64,000 bases of DNA from Craterostigma plantagineum (taxonomy: Eukaryota > Streptophyta > Magnoliopsida > Lamiales > Linderniaceae): contig JAPQWV010000329.1 in assembly GCA_027422505.1 (NCBI GenBank), positions 248,001 through 312,000 of the forward strand, written 5' to 3'. Below the pieces are notes generated by a model. It saw only the letters and a list, made by a program, of their open reading frames with translations, had not been told where the DNA came from and did not search any database. This document shows, in pieces, positions 9,800 through 20,606 of this stretch; position 1 is the stretch's first letter; the number at the start of each line of letters is the position of its first letter. The position numbers and the translations under genes were made by a program.

Positions 9800-10390
9800 A
9801 TGGTAAGACTTAGGGGTGAAGGAAGTAGGGAGTCGGATCCAGGTAGGGACCCCAATAACCCTACCGACAGTCGGGATGCCACCATCCTACAACTCACGGA
9901 ACTGGTCCGGCAACAATCGGCCCAGATCCAACAGCTGATCCACCAGCAAAACGCTGCTGGACAATCAGCCAACTTACCTCCCCCATCCGAGCGAATTGAG
10001 ATGATTGGGGAGAGGTTCAGGAAGCTTAATCCTCCACTATTTGAGGATGCCGTAGACCCCACCTCCGCCGAGGATTGGCTGAGAATGCTGGAGAACATGT
10101 TCCAGCACAGCCGCACACACACCTGAGGCGGAGAAGGTTATGTGCGCTGCCTACCTGCTGAGGGGGAGCGCTGGGCACTGGTGGGATACCATCTCAGCCA
10201 TCGAAAACCCTCTAACGATGAGCTGGGATCGGTTTAAGGAGATTTTTCGGGGGAAGTACTACACCGCTCCTGTTAGAGCCCAGAGGATGAACGAGTTTAT
10301 CAACCTCCGCCAAGGGGCAATGACAGTGGCGGAATACGTCAGGAAGTTCGAGCAGCTTTCAAGATTCGCTGCTCATAATTCGCTGCTCAT
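9800..10390 (+). pseudogene. Element 2 gag, N-terminal and central part (frameshifted)
   Basis: Gag forms the particle that packages element RNA. The first frame (9800-10126) starts at an ATG after the leader and covers a basic start, a Gln-rich coiled-coil-like stretch (LVRQQSAQIQQL) and the start of the gag core (RFRKLNPP). A frameshift near 10115 moves the core to the next frame (10140 onwards: GHWWDTI, FKEIFRGKYY, EFINLRQGAMTVAEY, EQLSRFA). That frame is thrown off by an exact 14-bp tandem duplication at 10364-10391. The order matches the intact Gag of element 5, so assignment is secure, but no full Gag can be made. Confidence 0.9.
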
Positions 10391-10391
10391 A
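10364..10391 (+). repeat. 14-bp tandem duplication in gag
   Basis: ATTCGCTGCTCATA at 10364-10377 is repeated without gap at 10378-10391. Because 14 is not a multiple of three it shifts the gag frame. It looks like a slippage event or a filled break after the element, or its source copy, was made. Confidence 0.9.
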
Positions 10392-12040
10392 TGGTTAGTA
10401 CGGATGCGCTCAAGATCGAGCGGTTTATGGAAGGGTTGAAAGCCGAGCTGTACAGAGACGTGAGTATGGCCGGGATACAAGGAGCCACGTACGCGCAAGT
10501 GGCTGAGAGGGCGCTTGTGGGGGAGCAAGCCGAGGCTAGGATTGCTCGCGCCCAGGAAGCAAAGCGCAAGTTTGTACAAGGGCCGCAAGGGAGCGGAAGC
10601 AACCCAAAGCGGCAGTTCGTAGCCAAGGGTGGAAAACCGAATTTCCCGAATCGATCGGGACCACCCCCACAGTTCAACCCAAACCAGGGTAGACCCCAGT
10701 TGGACCTACCCGTATGCCCGAAGTGTGCACGGAGGCACATGGGAGTCTGCAACTCCCAAAATGCCATCTGCTTCAAATGTGGCAAGACGGGCCACTATTT
10801 TAGGGCATGTCCGGAGAGCGGATCCGGAAGTCAAGCTGGGAACCAAGCAGCACCACCAAGGGTACCGGCTAGGGTTTTCACCATAACCTCCGAGGAAGCA
10901 GAAAACAACCCGGCCGTGGTAACAGGTACCCTCCTCGTCTATGAAACCCCCACATGCATCCTAGTCGACTCAGGAGCGACACATTCGTTCGCGTCCACTA
11001 AGTACGTCACCAGGGTAGGAGTCACGCCTCACCGAGCTGAGTGCGAATTTAGGGTTACAGTTCCGAACGGGAATCCTACCCAAACTAATCAAGTTTTACG
11101 GGATTGCCCAGTAGTGATCGGGGATCAGGAACTGCCCATAGACCTCATAATAATTCCCATGAATGATTACGAGGTGATACTTGGAATGGATTGGCTATCG
11201 AAGTACGGAGCTGTCATAGACTGCCACCGCAAGATAGTCACGCTCAATACGGATGGGAATGAACCCCTCAAGTTCGTAGGAACTAGCAAGGGGACCATGA
11301 TCTCTAGACTATCAGCGTTAAAAGCCCAACGGCTGATTAAATCAGGGTGCGAAGCCTATCTGGTGTTCGCTATCAAGACAAAGGAGAACCCCTCTCCGAA
11401 AATCGAGGAAGTGCCGGTAGTAAAGGACTTCCCCGACGTATTTCCCGAGGAATTACCGGGACTACCACCCGAGCGGGAAATAGAATTTGCCATAGATCTG
11501 GTACCTGGAGCGGCACCAGTATCTAAGACCCCATATCGGCTAGCACCGACGGAAATGAAAGAATTAAAGGACCAACTCGACGAACTCATGCAGAAGGAGT
11601 TCATACAGCCGAGTTTCTCTCCCTGGGGAGCGCCGGTGTTATTCGTGAAAAAGAAGGATGGGTCCATGCGATTATGCATAGACTACAGAGAGTTGAACAA
11701 ATTGACGATCAAGAACAAGTACCCACTCCCTAAGATAGACGATCTATTCGACCAACTACAAGGCGCGACGGTCTTCTCTAAGATCGATTTAAGATCGGGC
11801 TATCATCAGCTAAGGATTCGGAAGGAAGATGTCCCGAAGACGGCCTTTAGTACCCGTTATGGCCACTACGAGTTCCTGGTGATGCCATTCGGTTTGACCA
11901 ATGCGCCCGCAGCTTTTATGGACTTAATGAACCGGGTGTTCAAGCTATACTTAGATAGGTTCGTCATCGTCTTCATTGATGACATCCTAATCTACTCGAA
12001 GACGAAGGAGGAGCACGAACCTGAGAATAGTTCTGAATAT
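10391..12040 (+). pseudogene. Element 2 gag C-terminus, protease and reverse transcriptase
   Basis: One open frame covers the end of Gag, the protease and most of reverse transcriptase. Visible are a CCHC knuckle ([14 protein letters not shown], about residues 127-140) preceded by an atypical Cys cluster, the protease active site DSGATHSF (Asp near residue 192), the RT fingers ([13 protein letters not shown]), LRSGYHQ and the catalytic FIDD (Asp near residues 530-531). Past about 12020 the frame becomes unrelated, because a small deletion after EEH shifts it; sense continues in the frame that carries 12108. Active-site residues are present, so inactivation comes from the frame breaks, not from loss of catalytic motifs. 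Confidence 0.93.
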
Positions 12041-13145
12041 ATTACGAGACAAGCAACTATACGCCAAGTTCAAGAAATGCGAATTTTGGCTCGACCAAGT
12101 CGCCTTCTTGGGGCATATAGTATCCGAAGCAGGAATCTCCGTAGACCCGAGCAAGATAGACGCAATTAGCAACTGGCCCAGACCGACGAATGTGACGAAA
12201 GTACGAAGTTTCCTCGGTCTGGCAGGGTACTATAGGAAGTTCATAAAGGACTTCTCGAAAATAGCGTCTACACTGACGAGGCTGACTAAGAAGAATACAC
12301 CGTTCCAGTGGACCGCGGAATGTGAACGGAGTTTCCAGGAACTGAAAGAAAGGCTTACGACGGCCCCAGTTCTCACAATACCATCGGGAACTGGAGGGTT
12401 TACCGTTTACAGCGATGCGTCGAAGAACGGGTTAGGGTGTGTGCTAATGCAGAACGGGAATGTAGTAGCATATGCCTCTCGTCAACTGAAGGAGTACGAG
12501 AAGAATTACCCAACGCACGACCTAGAGTTGGCAGCAGTGGTCTTTGCTCTCAAGATCTGGAGGCATTACCTCTATGGAGAGCGGTGTGAGATATACACTG
12601 ACCACGAGAGCCTCAAGTACTTCTTTACCCAAAAGGAGCTGAATATGAGGCAGAGGAGGTGGTTAGAACTAGTCAAGGATTACGATTGCGTAATCAACTA
12701 CCACCCAGGCAAGGCGAACATAGTAGCCGATGCCTTAAGCCGAAAAGCAGTGAGCACGGAACTACAGCTACTGGAAGTTGAGGTCGTACGACTAGGCGAA
12801 GTCGAAGCGCAATTAGCAGCTTTGACCCTGCAGCCTACGCTGTTAGAGCGAATTAAGACAGCGCAAGCCGCCGACAAGCTTTATATAAAGATCAAGGAAG
12901 TGCAACAGGAACCACCGGCGGGAGATCTCATAATACGGGAAGACGGACGGATGTACTTCAAGAACCGGTTGTACGTGCCAGACGACGCCGAACTAAGAAG
13001 GACTATAATGATGGAGGCACACGCCACGGCGTACTCTGTACATCCAGGAGCAACGAAGATGTACAGAGGCTTAAAGGAAAACTATTGGTGGCCAGGAATG
13101 AAGAAGGACATAGCAACGTTCGCGAGCCAATGCCTGACGTGTTAG
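12025..13145 (+). pseudogene. Element 2 RT thumb, RNase H and integrase zinc finger
   Basis: The frame carries the end of RT ([12 protein letters not shown]), RNase H ([42 protein letters not shown], ending ADALSRK) and the start of integrase with its His/Cys zinc-binding region ([11 protein letters not shown] ... QCLTC). It ends at a TAG (13143-13145) where the related elements 3 and 4 have a Gln codon, so it is a premature stop, probably C-to-T. The usual order RT-RNase H-integrase is kept. Confidence 0.93.
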
Positions 13146-14093
13146 CAGATTAAAGCCGAGCATCAAAGGCCGGCGGGAACTCTGCAACCGTTACCCATTC
13201 CGGAATGGAAATGGGATAACATTACCATGGACTTCGTAGTAGGACTGCCAAGGAATGCTAAAGGGCATGACGCGGTTTGGGTAATCGTTGACAGACTAAC
13301 AAAGTCTGCCCATTTCCTACCTATAAGCACGACGTTCACCATGGAATGATACGCCGAGCTCTATATCCAAGAAATAGTGCGACTGCACGGCATTCCATCA
13401 TCTATAGTCTCGGATCGCGACTCCAGATTTCTGTCGAAATTCTGGACGAGCTTGCAAAAGGCGATGGGAACAAAGCTATCGTTTAGCACCGCCTACCATC
13501 CGCACACGGACGGCCAATCCGAGCGAACTATTCAGACGCTGGAGGACATGCTCCGAGCGTGTGTGCTCGACTTCAGAGGAAATTGGAGTAGGTACCTCCC
13601 ACTAATCGAGTTCTCATATAATAATAGCTACCACGTCACCATTGGGATGGCACCGTACGAAGCGCTATACGGGCGTAGGTGCAGATCCCCAGTACATTGG
13701 GACGAGGTTGGTGAACGAGCAATGTTAGGCCCGGACATCGTACGAGAAATGACGGAAGCCATTACTACCATACGGGAAAGAATGCGAACGGCACAGGTCG
13801 ACAGAAAAGCTACGCAGACCGAAGGTCGACCACTGGAATTCGAAGAAGGCGATATGGTGTTCGTTAAGGTGTCGCCAATGAAGGGCGTGAAAAGATTTGG
13901 GAAGAAAGGGAAACTAAGTCCTAGGTATATAGGTCCCTTTCGAATAGTAAAGAGGGTTGGCGAGGTAGCCTATCAACTAGAGCTGCCAGCATCGCTATCA
14001 CAAGTACATGACGTGTTCCACGTCTCAACCCTACGGAAGTACTTAACTGACCCGAACCACGTTCTAGGAAACGAGTCCATGCATCAACATTGA
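13146..14093 (+). pseudogene. Element 2 integrase core and C-terminal domain
   Basis: Integrase inserts the cDNA into the genome. After the TAG at 13143 the frame continues with the first catalytic Asp (TMDFVVGLP), a second stop TGA at 13347-13349, then SDRDSRF (second Asp), [13 protein letters not shown] (catalytic Glu), and the [11 protein letters not shown] and VHDVFHVS segments typical of the gypsy integrase C-terminus. Two in-frame stops mean no functional integrase. The frame ends at 14093 and the chromodomain-like tail lies in another frame. Confidence 0.92.
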
Positions 14094-14300
14094 AGCCGGA
14101 TTTGAGTTACGAAGAGATTCCAGTGGAGATATTGATGTACGAGACTAAGAAGCTTAGGAATAAAAACATTCCTTTAGTAAAAGTACTATGGCGAAATCAG
14201 TCCACGGAAGAGGCCACATGGGAACGGAGGACGAAATGCGAATTCGTTACCCCGATTTGTTTCACATGGGCTGATTTCGGGGGCGAAATCCTCCTTAAGG
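14090..14300 (+). pseudogene. Element 2 chromodomain-like integrase tail
   Basis: The frame reads LSYEEIPVEIL, then LRNKNIPLVKVLWRN and EEATWE, the hallmark of the chromodomain at the end of chromovirus integrases, which steers insertion toward particular chromatin. It is shifted relative to the integrase core, and a further shift after ATWE changes the last residues relative to elements 3 and 4. Confidence 0.85.
14273..14290 (+). promoter_or_regulatory. Conserved pre-polypurine hairpin, element 2
   Basis: GATTTCG and CGAAATC pair perfectly around GGGG. The same hairpin with a four-base loop sits before the polypurine tract in element 3 (26408-26427), element 4 (58550-58567) and element 5 (62337-62354). 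Confidence 0.7.
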
Positions 14301-14309
14301 GGGGGAGGA
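14295..14309 (+). other. Polypurine tract of element 2
   Basis: TTAAGGGGGGGAGGA lies directly before the 3' LTR and is the RNase H-resistant primer for plus-strand DNA synthesis. Confidence 0.9.
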
Positions 14310-17265
14310 TGTAGGACCCCAGTCCCTGTAAACTAGATTTGGCCAATAAATGATATATGTGACTCAAATGATCATGCGTTTTAATGCGTACATGTTATAC
14401 GTTTATGTGAATTCATGAATTTCATGCTCGTAACTTTTATGAGAATTAAGTGAAATTATGCGACGTTAATTATGTGTTTGCGATGGTTCCCAACAAGTAG
14501 GAAATTCTCGAGAATGGTATATAGAAATGTGGACTAGGATTTTATTGGAACATGAAGCATCAAAATGGGCTAAGAAAATTCATGGGATTATGAAATATTA
14601 AAATTGGGCTAACACCCATCCTTAGGCCCAATTCAAGAAATACCAACTTAGGAGACAAAACCCCCATGAATTAAGGGAAACCCACGCCCAACCCTATGTC
14701 TCACCTATCATACCCCAAATAAAATATCTAAAATACCAAAACCTAACCATTGAACTCGATAACCACTCATAAGAAAGAAACGAAAAGCAAAAGAGAGAGC
14801 AAGAATGGAAGGAGAAGGAGCCGAGACCAAAAGAAATCCGAGCAAAGAGCATTCCCAAGCTAACTTAGAAAACTCGAAGTTGGGTAAGTAAAGCTAACCT
14901 CCTAAACTAATTCGACATCTTTTACCAAGATTATTTAGTTAAACATGTTTAGGATTAGAAGTTTTCCGAGACGAGGGGACTATAAATTCGTGTTAAATGT
15001 TCTAAAGGTAGAAGAGAGGTTTAGAGCTTATAATTCTAGGAAGAACAAGCTAAGAATCTAGTTTCGAGTGGTGAAGAGCGTTTGAAGATCGAAGTATATG
15101 ATAAATATCGAGACCTTCAAAATGTCGAGATATTCCAAGGTACAAATGTCGAACCTAATAGGATGACGAACTAGAGAAGAATGTCGAGAGCAACGAAAGA
15201 TGTCGAGAGCCAAGGTAAAAATGTCGAAACCATGTTAAGGAAAAATGTCGAAACCATGTTAAGGAAAAATGTCGAAACCATGCCAAGGAAAAATGTCGAA
15301 ACCTTGTTAGGAAATATGTCGAGACTTATGTGGAATTTATGTCGACATTTTCTGTTTCATATATCGGAAGGCGATGTCGAGAGGATAAGTAAGAATGTCG
15401 AAGAATAATGTCGGGGTACTCAAGTAAATGTCGAATGATAAATATAATGTCGAGTAAAACGTCGAGAGGCAAGGTAAAATGTCGAAGATAGGAGAAATGT
15501 CGAGATCGTTACATATAATATATATGTCGAAATCCTTGTGATTATATCGAGTTGAATTTCGAAGATTCACTCATTGTATCGACATTTAAATACATGCTAA
15601 AATCTATGTCGACAATTGTCTAATGTCGAAGTACATGGCATGGTTGTGTGTTTAATTAAACCCGAGATTTATCCCCATGCCGAGATTTAGTTTGAATTCG
15701 AGAATTTCTTTGATAACAATAGCTCGAGATTTTCTTTAAAATGTCGAGAGCTATCCTGAAAATGTCGAAACCATTCCCGAAACGAATGTCGAACTGGATA
15801 GGATGTCGAGATAGAGGACAATGTCGAGAGCTAATGAAAAATGTCGAGATCCCTATTGTACAAATATCGAGATCAACCTCGATATCAATGTCGAGATCCC
15901 TAAATAGCCCAAATGTCGAATCCTTACACATACAAATGTCGAGATCAATTTTAATGCTAAGCACGTTGTAATATCGAGATCTTTACATACAATATTAAGG
16001 AAAATATTTCAACACTTGTCAAGAACATAGATAACAAATATTTTAGATAATGTACTGACATAATAATTTTATGATTAAGGTCGAAAATTAGGAATTTCGC
16101 CGAACCAGTAGCAGTTAATCTACGGACTCCAGGTAAGTAGAAATTCAACTACGACACGTAACCTGCCTGCGTCTAAATATGTGAATTACGTGCTCGTGAT
16201 TTTTGTATGAGATGGGTACGTATGATACGATCAAATTATGTGCATGATGGCATGATAAGAATATGTACATGAGCATGGCATGAGCATTTGCACGCATGCG
16301 TAGTGTATAAGACGCGAGGTATGAGCGTGCGTAAGATCGCAAGTGTGCGATGTATATTCGCCGATATTGGCATCTGTGTCGACTCGAATGAAGAGTCACG
16401 GCTTCCCCTATGCAGCCAGTAAGGCGAATGAAGCTATAAGGCCTGTATAAGAGGCTGGGGAAAATGCCCCGTATGCGGGAGATGCAACCTGGTGGATGCG
16501 GCCCGGGGCACACGCTGAGCAAGGAAAGACTCCTTCGGGTGACCTTCTAGCGTGTAAAGCACCACCCGGAGGGAAGATTCCTTCGGGTGACCTCCGGGGT
16601 TAGTGGCCTCGGTATTGGCTACCAGTGAGAAGCACTCGCGTGGAGGCCACACTGAGTAAGGGAAGATTCTTTCGGGTGACCTTCTAGTGTGTGAACCTCC
16701 ACACTTGAGATCTCTAAGGATGGCGCAAAGTGGGACTGAAAGCCAAGGGCCCGCAAGAAGTAAGAGCATGAGTCGAGGGAAGAGTACGTATAAGAAAAAT
16801 AGTATGAGCGTTAGAAAACGACGGCGTGGATTGTCGATCGTTAGGACACGTGCATACATGCATAATTTCTGCTTACTGAGCCTCGGTGGCTCATTCTTTA
16901 CGTTACGTGTTGTAGGTTCTGCCGATCACGGTACGTGATCCGATCCTTATGCGAGGCCGATCTTTTGAAGCTATCCGACTGCTTTTAAGGTGGGAGTGTG
17001 TGTATGGATGACGACCTGTGAAGGCCGGGCGCGTAGGAAGCTTTTGGCTGCACACACACACACATACACACTTGTCTTCTGTATAGACATGACTACGATG
17101 AATTGTAGAACGATTTGCGAACATTCTTTTGACATGTGTATAAGACTTCCGCACGTAGTTTTAAAAGGAAAATTTTATTCGTATTTCTACGCTTTTATCC
17201 GATAATTAAGCATTAGATACTTAGGATTGGAACGGAATACGAGGGCGGGACGTCGGGTCCTGACA
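14310..17265 (+). repeat. Element 2 3' LTR
   Basis: 2956 bp, nearly identical to 6673-9646. It carries the same ATGTCGA array (about 15118-15955), the same stem-loop region and the word ATGGATGACGACCTGTG (17004-17020). It ends TGACA and is followed by the CTCCC duplication. Confidence 0.93.
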
Positions 17266-17910
17266 CTCCCTGCTTCTACAGACCATCTAAACAGACATGA
17301 ACAGATGAGCCTTCTAAGTTGTTGGGTGCTCCTAGATGATCAGATGGCCATCTCTCTGAGGTTTCTTCTTAGGTGGTGGAACGTAGCTTCTGGACTGTCT
17401 GCAAAGTCTTCGAGTCAGACCTGAAGATAACTAGCCAAACAGAGTTAGTGGAGCAGCACGGGAGGGAACTCAGGAGCTCCTTGAAGAAAGAAGGACGAAA
17501 ATAATGCGCTTGTGAAACAGTGCGAGGGGGAGCTTCGAAGCTCCTTCACTAATGAGGAGTAGTGGGATGCCGATTTCGGGAGCATGACGGAGGCGTATGT
17601 GGCAGCCCAGTCGATGGATGTGAAGGCTGAAGGTACTCGCCTTTGCAACACCATCTTCCATTTGAAGGAATTTCTCTCTTTGAGTGATTTGAACCTCTGA
17701 TGCAACACTATTTCTTGGGTGGTTTCAGCGCTGGGTTCTCGGGAACTGAGGGCTTGTATGCTCTTCGGGACCTCCCTTTCCTGGATACTTCCAGGGAGAT
17801 CTGCAGGCCTCCAATGACCCTTATTTTTGGCTCCCTGCTGCAGAGAAGCATGCAGAGTCCTGGCCCGCTGCTGATATTGTTGATCTGCCGTCTCGAACTC
17901 CTCAAGGAAC
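17266..17910 (+). pseudogene. Antisense ORF remnant of element 1, right part
   Basis: Continuing after element 2, the plus strand has stretches that read as decayed protein. At 17503-17700 a helix-rich segment (NALVKQCEGELRSS, one TAG at 17560, then AYVAAQSMDVKAEG and LKEFLSLSDLNL) ends at TGA 17698. At about 17798-17908 a second frame reads NDPYFWLPAAEKHAESWPAADI. The reading direction is opposite to element 1. Position near its 3' LTR and coiled-coil character fit the antisense extra ORF reported for Tat-group elements. No catalytic domain is recognisable. Confidence 0.4.
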
Positions 17911-18500
17911 TTGGTAGAATGCCTTTTCGAACATCTTAGGACCTAGCAGGGACCTGATGGCGGAGCTCCTCTTCGAACCTTGCCTTTTGAAGGAGATCCT
18001 CAGGTCCTACTGTATGTCCCTCCTAGCTCCTGGGACATCATATTTGTATAGACCTCTCCTTTTTTCACCATGGTGATAGCCTGTAAAAAATACTATGTTA
18101 TTTTTTCCTTTCGGGACAATGGTATGGGGAGCTTAACTCCCCATGTACGCATGTTTCACCGGAGTTCCAGTTCTCCTGTATTTTATGTTTTTGCATCCTT
18201 TCGGGACCTGATGGATGTTCCTGGGAACATCATTATCGTGGCATGGTTATAGCGCCAGCTCGCTTAGATGCATGGTTATAGCGCCAGCTCCCTTAGTAAT
18301 TCGTAAGCCAAGTACGAATTCACGCCTGGGTTGCAATGACCGGCGTCATTGTCCTCAGGTGTCATTTGTGCTAGGCTCTCTATGTCCTTAGCGATTTCAG
18401 TATTTGTGTAGACACTAGGTCTATAAAATATGGGGATCCCCTCATTGATTTGCCCTGGTTATAGCGCCAGCTTCGCTTTGGTACCATTCACGTCGCAGGC
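17911..18500. other. Element 1 internal non-coding, scattered GGTTATAGCGCC words
   Basis: No gene is supported. Copies of the GGTTATAGCGCCAGCT word at about 18244, 18273 and 18463 announce the tandem array further right. Confidence 0.5.
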
Positions 18501-18504
18501 TTAC

Positions 18505-18705
18505 TGAGAGCCTTTGATGTCCTGTACACCGCAGCCCGTCAGCGGCGGCATCTTGTACACCCTTATGGCATCATTCACATCGCAGATGGATTATCTTTGA
18601 CGTCTTGTACACCGCAGGTCCGTCGACCTTTGGCATCATCACACCGCAGATATATCATCTTTGGCGTCCTGTACACCGCAGGTCCGTCGACCTTTGGCAT
18701 CGATT
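18505..18705. repeat. 64-bp tandem repeat in element 1
   Basis: GTACACCGCAGGTCCGTCGA followed by CCTTTGGCATC recurs with a 64-bp period (units beginning near 18601 and 18665); a diverged unit lies near 18515-18600. It is non-coding. Confidence 0.75.
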
Positions 18706-18791
18706 ATATTATACGGTGCACCGTTTATTGTATAATAAAATATTTTATTCGGACAAGGCGGTATTTCCTTAGGGACATCATTAGTTTACCC

Positions 18792-18960
18792 TGGTTATAG
18801 CGCCACCTTCGCTTAAATGCGTGGGTATAGCGCCCGCTCGCTTAAATGCGTGGTTATAGCGCCCGCTCGCTTACATGCGTGGTTATAGCGCCCGCTCGCT
18901 TAAATGCGTGGTTATAGCGCCCGCTCGCTTAAGTGCGTGGTTATAGCGCCAGCTCGCTTA
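18792..18960. repeat. 29-bp tandem array in element 1
   Basis: Six units begin near 18792, 18822, 18851, 18880, 18909 and 18938, giving a 29-bp period. The unit is GGTTATAGCGCCCGCTCGCT plus a TAAATGCGT-type tail. Tat-group elements are known for satellite-like arrays between the coding part and the 3' LTR, which fits this position. Confidence 0.9.
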
Positions 18961-20100
18961 GTATCCGAGCTCCTTGTCGGAGGCCTTGAATTTGAAGTAA
19001 TAGCAGAATGGAGCTCCTTACTTCTCGGTTAATGATAAGGTCCCTGGCACCGGATCTTCGGATGTCAGCCTGGGGCTATCTTCTAGGCCCCTGGGACCTT
19101 CGCGTGTCATTACGGAGCTTGCTCCAAGGTCCCATGGACCTTCGCGTGCCAATATAGAGCCGGGCATTAAGGACCCGCGGATTTGACTGCTCAGGTGTAT
19201 GATTTTGGGCCCTGTCGGAAGTTGGAATCTCCTTTGTCTGGAGCTTCTAATATGACAAGGATACGATCCTTAAATGGAGCTGGCTCCTATCTGGAAGATG
19301 CGGGGGTTGTCTGCCTTTAGCCGGCACAGATCCCCGGACTTCTTCTCGGCTACCTTCAGACCTTCGTCGAGGCCATGGTCAATGAACTTCCTGAGATGTC
19401 CCATTAGGATGGGCCCTTCGATTCATCCTTCAAATGATAGTAGTTGTTAGCAAGATGCATGTATTTAGTATGATATCGGTAATATAAATGAGAATGTGAG
19501 TTAGAGGGCCCTGGAGTCCCGGTGAAGAGCCTTATCAACGCGGGATGCCTTCCGTGGATTTTCATGTGCCAGCGTGGAGTTGGGCTTTTATCCCCCCGCA
19601 TCTTTAAGTGTCGACGCGGAGCTAACTTCTAGGTCCACGGACCATCGTGTACTGGCGAGGAGCTTGACTTGTATCTCTCGCGGATCTTCGGACGTCAACG
19701 TGGAGATTCCTTCTAAGTTCCACGGAGCTTAGCGTGCTAGCGAGGAGCTTGGAAGGTCCCGAATGCAGAGCTTCTGTTTACCAGTGCGGAGCTGGACTTT
19801 TTTAAGCCCTCTGCCAGCGCGGAGCTGGACTTTGAGGTCCTTCTGACTTTTGTACACCATCGCGGGGTCGACCTCTAAATCCTTCGAATGACAATAGTTG
19901 TTAGTATGGTAGTCATATTATCACAGTAAATAAGTGAAAATGAAATTTAGAGGGTCCTGGAATTCCGGGTAAGGTCCTCCTCATCACGGGAGGTCCCTCG
20001 AGCTGATGTCAATCTCTTTTGGATTTGCATAGTGGTGCGAATCTTCTTGGGATTCTTGGCGGAGATCCCCAGGGTTCCCTGTGGTGAGGCGGTGGCGTTG
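18961..20100. repeat. Irregular GGAGCT/CGCGGAGCTGGACTT repeats in element 1
   Basis: Words such as GCGGAGCTGGACTTT, CGGATCTTCGGA and GGACCTTCGCGTG recur irregularly, together with two copies of an AATGATAGTAGTTGTTAG / AATGACAATAGTTGTTAG stretch near 19432 and 19886. This looks like a diverged repeat array. Short minus-strand frames here are not convincing. Confidence 0.5.
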
Positions 20101-20159
20101 GCTTTCTTCGTCCATGGTTTTTTACATATCTCTCCTTCTTTGCATGACGACTTGCTTCT

Positions 20160-20280
20160 CATCCTGGGACTGCACAATATATGGATTCGGGGAGCTTAAC
20201 TCCCCATGTCGCTTGTTTCATCGGCGTTACGGACGTAACCCGTTTGAGGTCCGCAAGTCGGTCTTGCAGCTCCCCTCGCT
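20160..20280 (-). pseudogene. Possible gag trace of element 1
   Basis: On the minus strand about 35 residues read LQDRLADLKRVTSVTPMKQ ... LPESI, which faintly recalls the start of the Tat-group Gag core (a ...P-F/M...LP... pattern). The location just inside the 5' LTR is right for gag. Stops follow. This is a weak resemblance from memory of the family pattern. Confidence 0.25.
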
Positions 20281-20586
20281 TTTTCGGGTGGATCACTAGC
20301 GGGACTCCTGGAGGTCCGCCTAGGTGTTCTGAGATCCCTTTTATGCTTATCTGTACCGTCTGGCTTATTTTTCATCATCTCGGGCCAGTGTTTCAGGTCA
20401 TGGCCATTCCTCAACAGGCTTGGCAATTTCTGGAGGTCTTCCTCCGCGGTTCACTTCTGGCTTTGACTGTCTTTAGGGTGTTTCGTCACGTCCCACTGGA
20501 AATAAGGAGAAGAAAAAAGAAATAGAAAATGACAAGCACAGTTTCGCACGATATAGGCAAATCACTCACGCCCTCAACTCTGAATT

Positions 20587-20604
20587 TTCCCACAGACGGC
20601 GCCA
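20587..20604 (-). other. Element 1 primer-binding site (TGGCGCC type)
   Basis: Read on the minus strand the site is TGGCGCCGTCTGTGGGAA, two bases from the LTR end at 20607. This is a primer-binding site of Tat-group gypsy elements and fixes the orientation of element 1. Confidence 0.8.
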
Positions 20605-20606
20605 TT

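Larger units (their letters stand above)
6673..17265 (+). mobile_element. Element 2: chromodomain Ty3/gypsy retrotransposon, nested in element 1
   Basis: LTRs at 6673-9646 and 14310-17265 start TGTAGGACC and end CCTGACA. The target duplication CTCCC is exact (6668-6672 and 17266-17270). Inside are a primer-binding site (9650-9661), gag, protease, reverse transcriptase, RNase H, integrase, a C-terminal chromodomain-like tail, and a polypurine tract before the right LTR. Order protease-RT-RNase H-integrase gives Ty3/gypsy. The long LTRs and the chromo-like tail suggest the Tekay/Del branch of chromoviruses. Gag-pol is broken at six or more places although the LTRs are nearly identical. Confidence 0.93.

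Noticed and set aside
19404..20525. Short frames on both strands in element 1
   Set aside because: No family pattern except the weak gag-like stretch listed separately; the region is a diverged repeat array.
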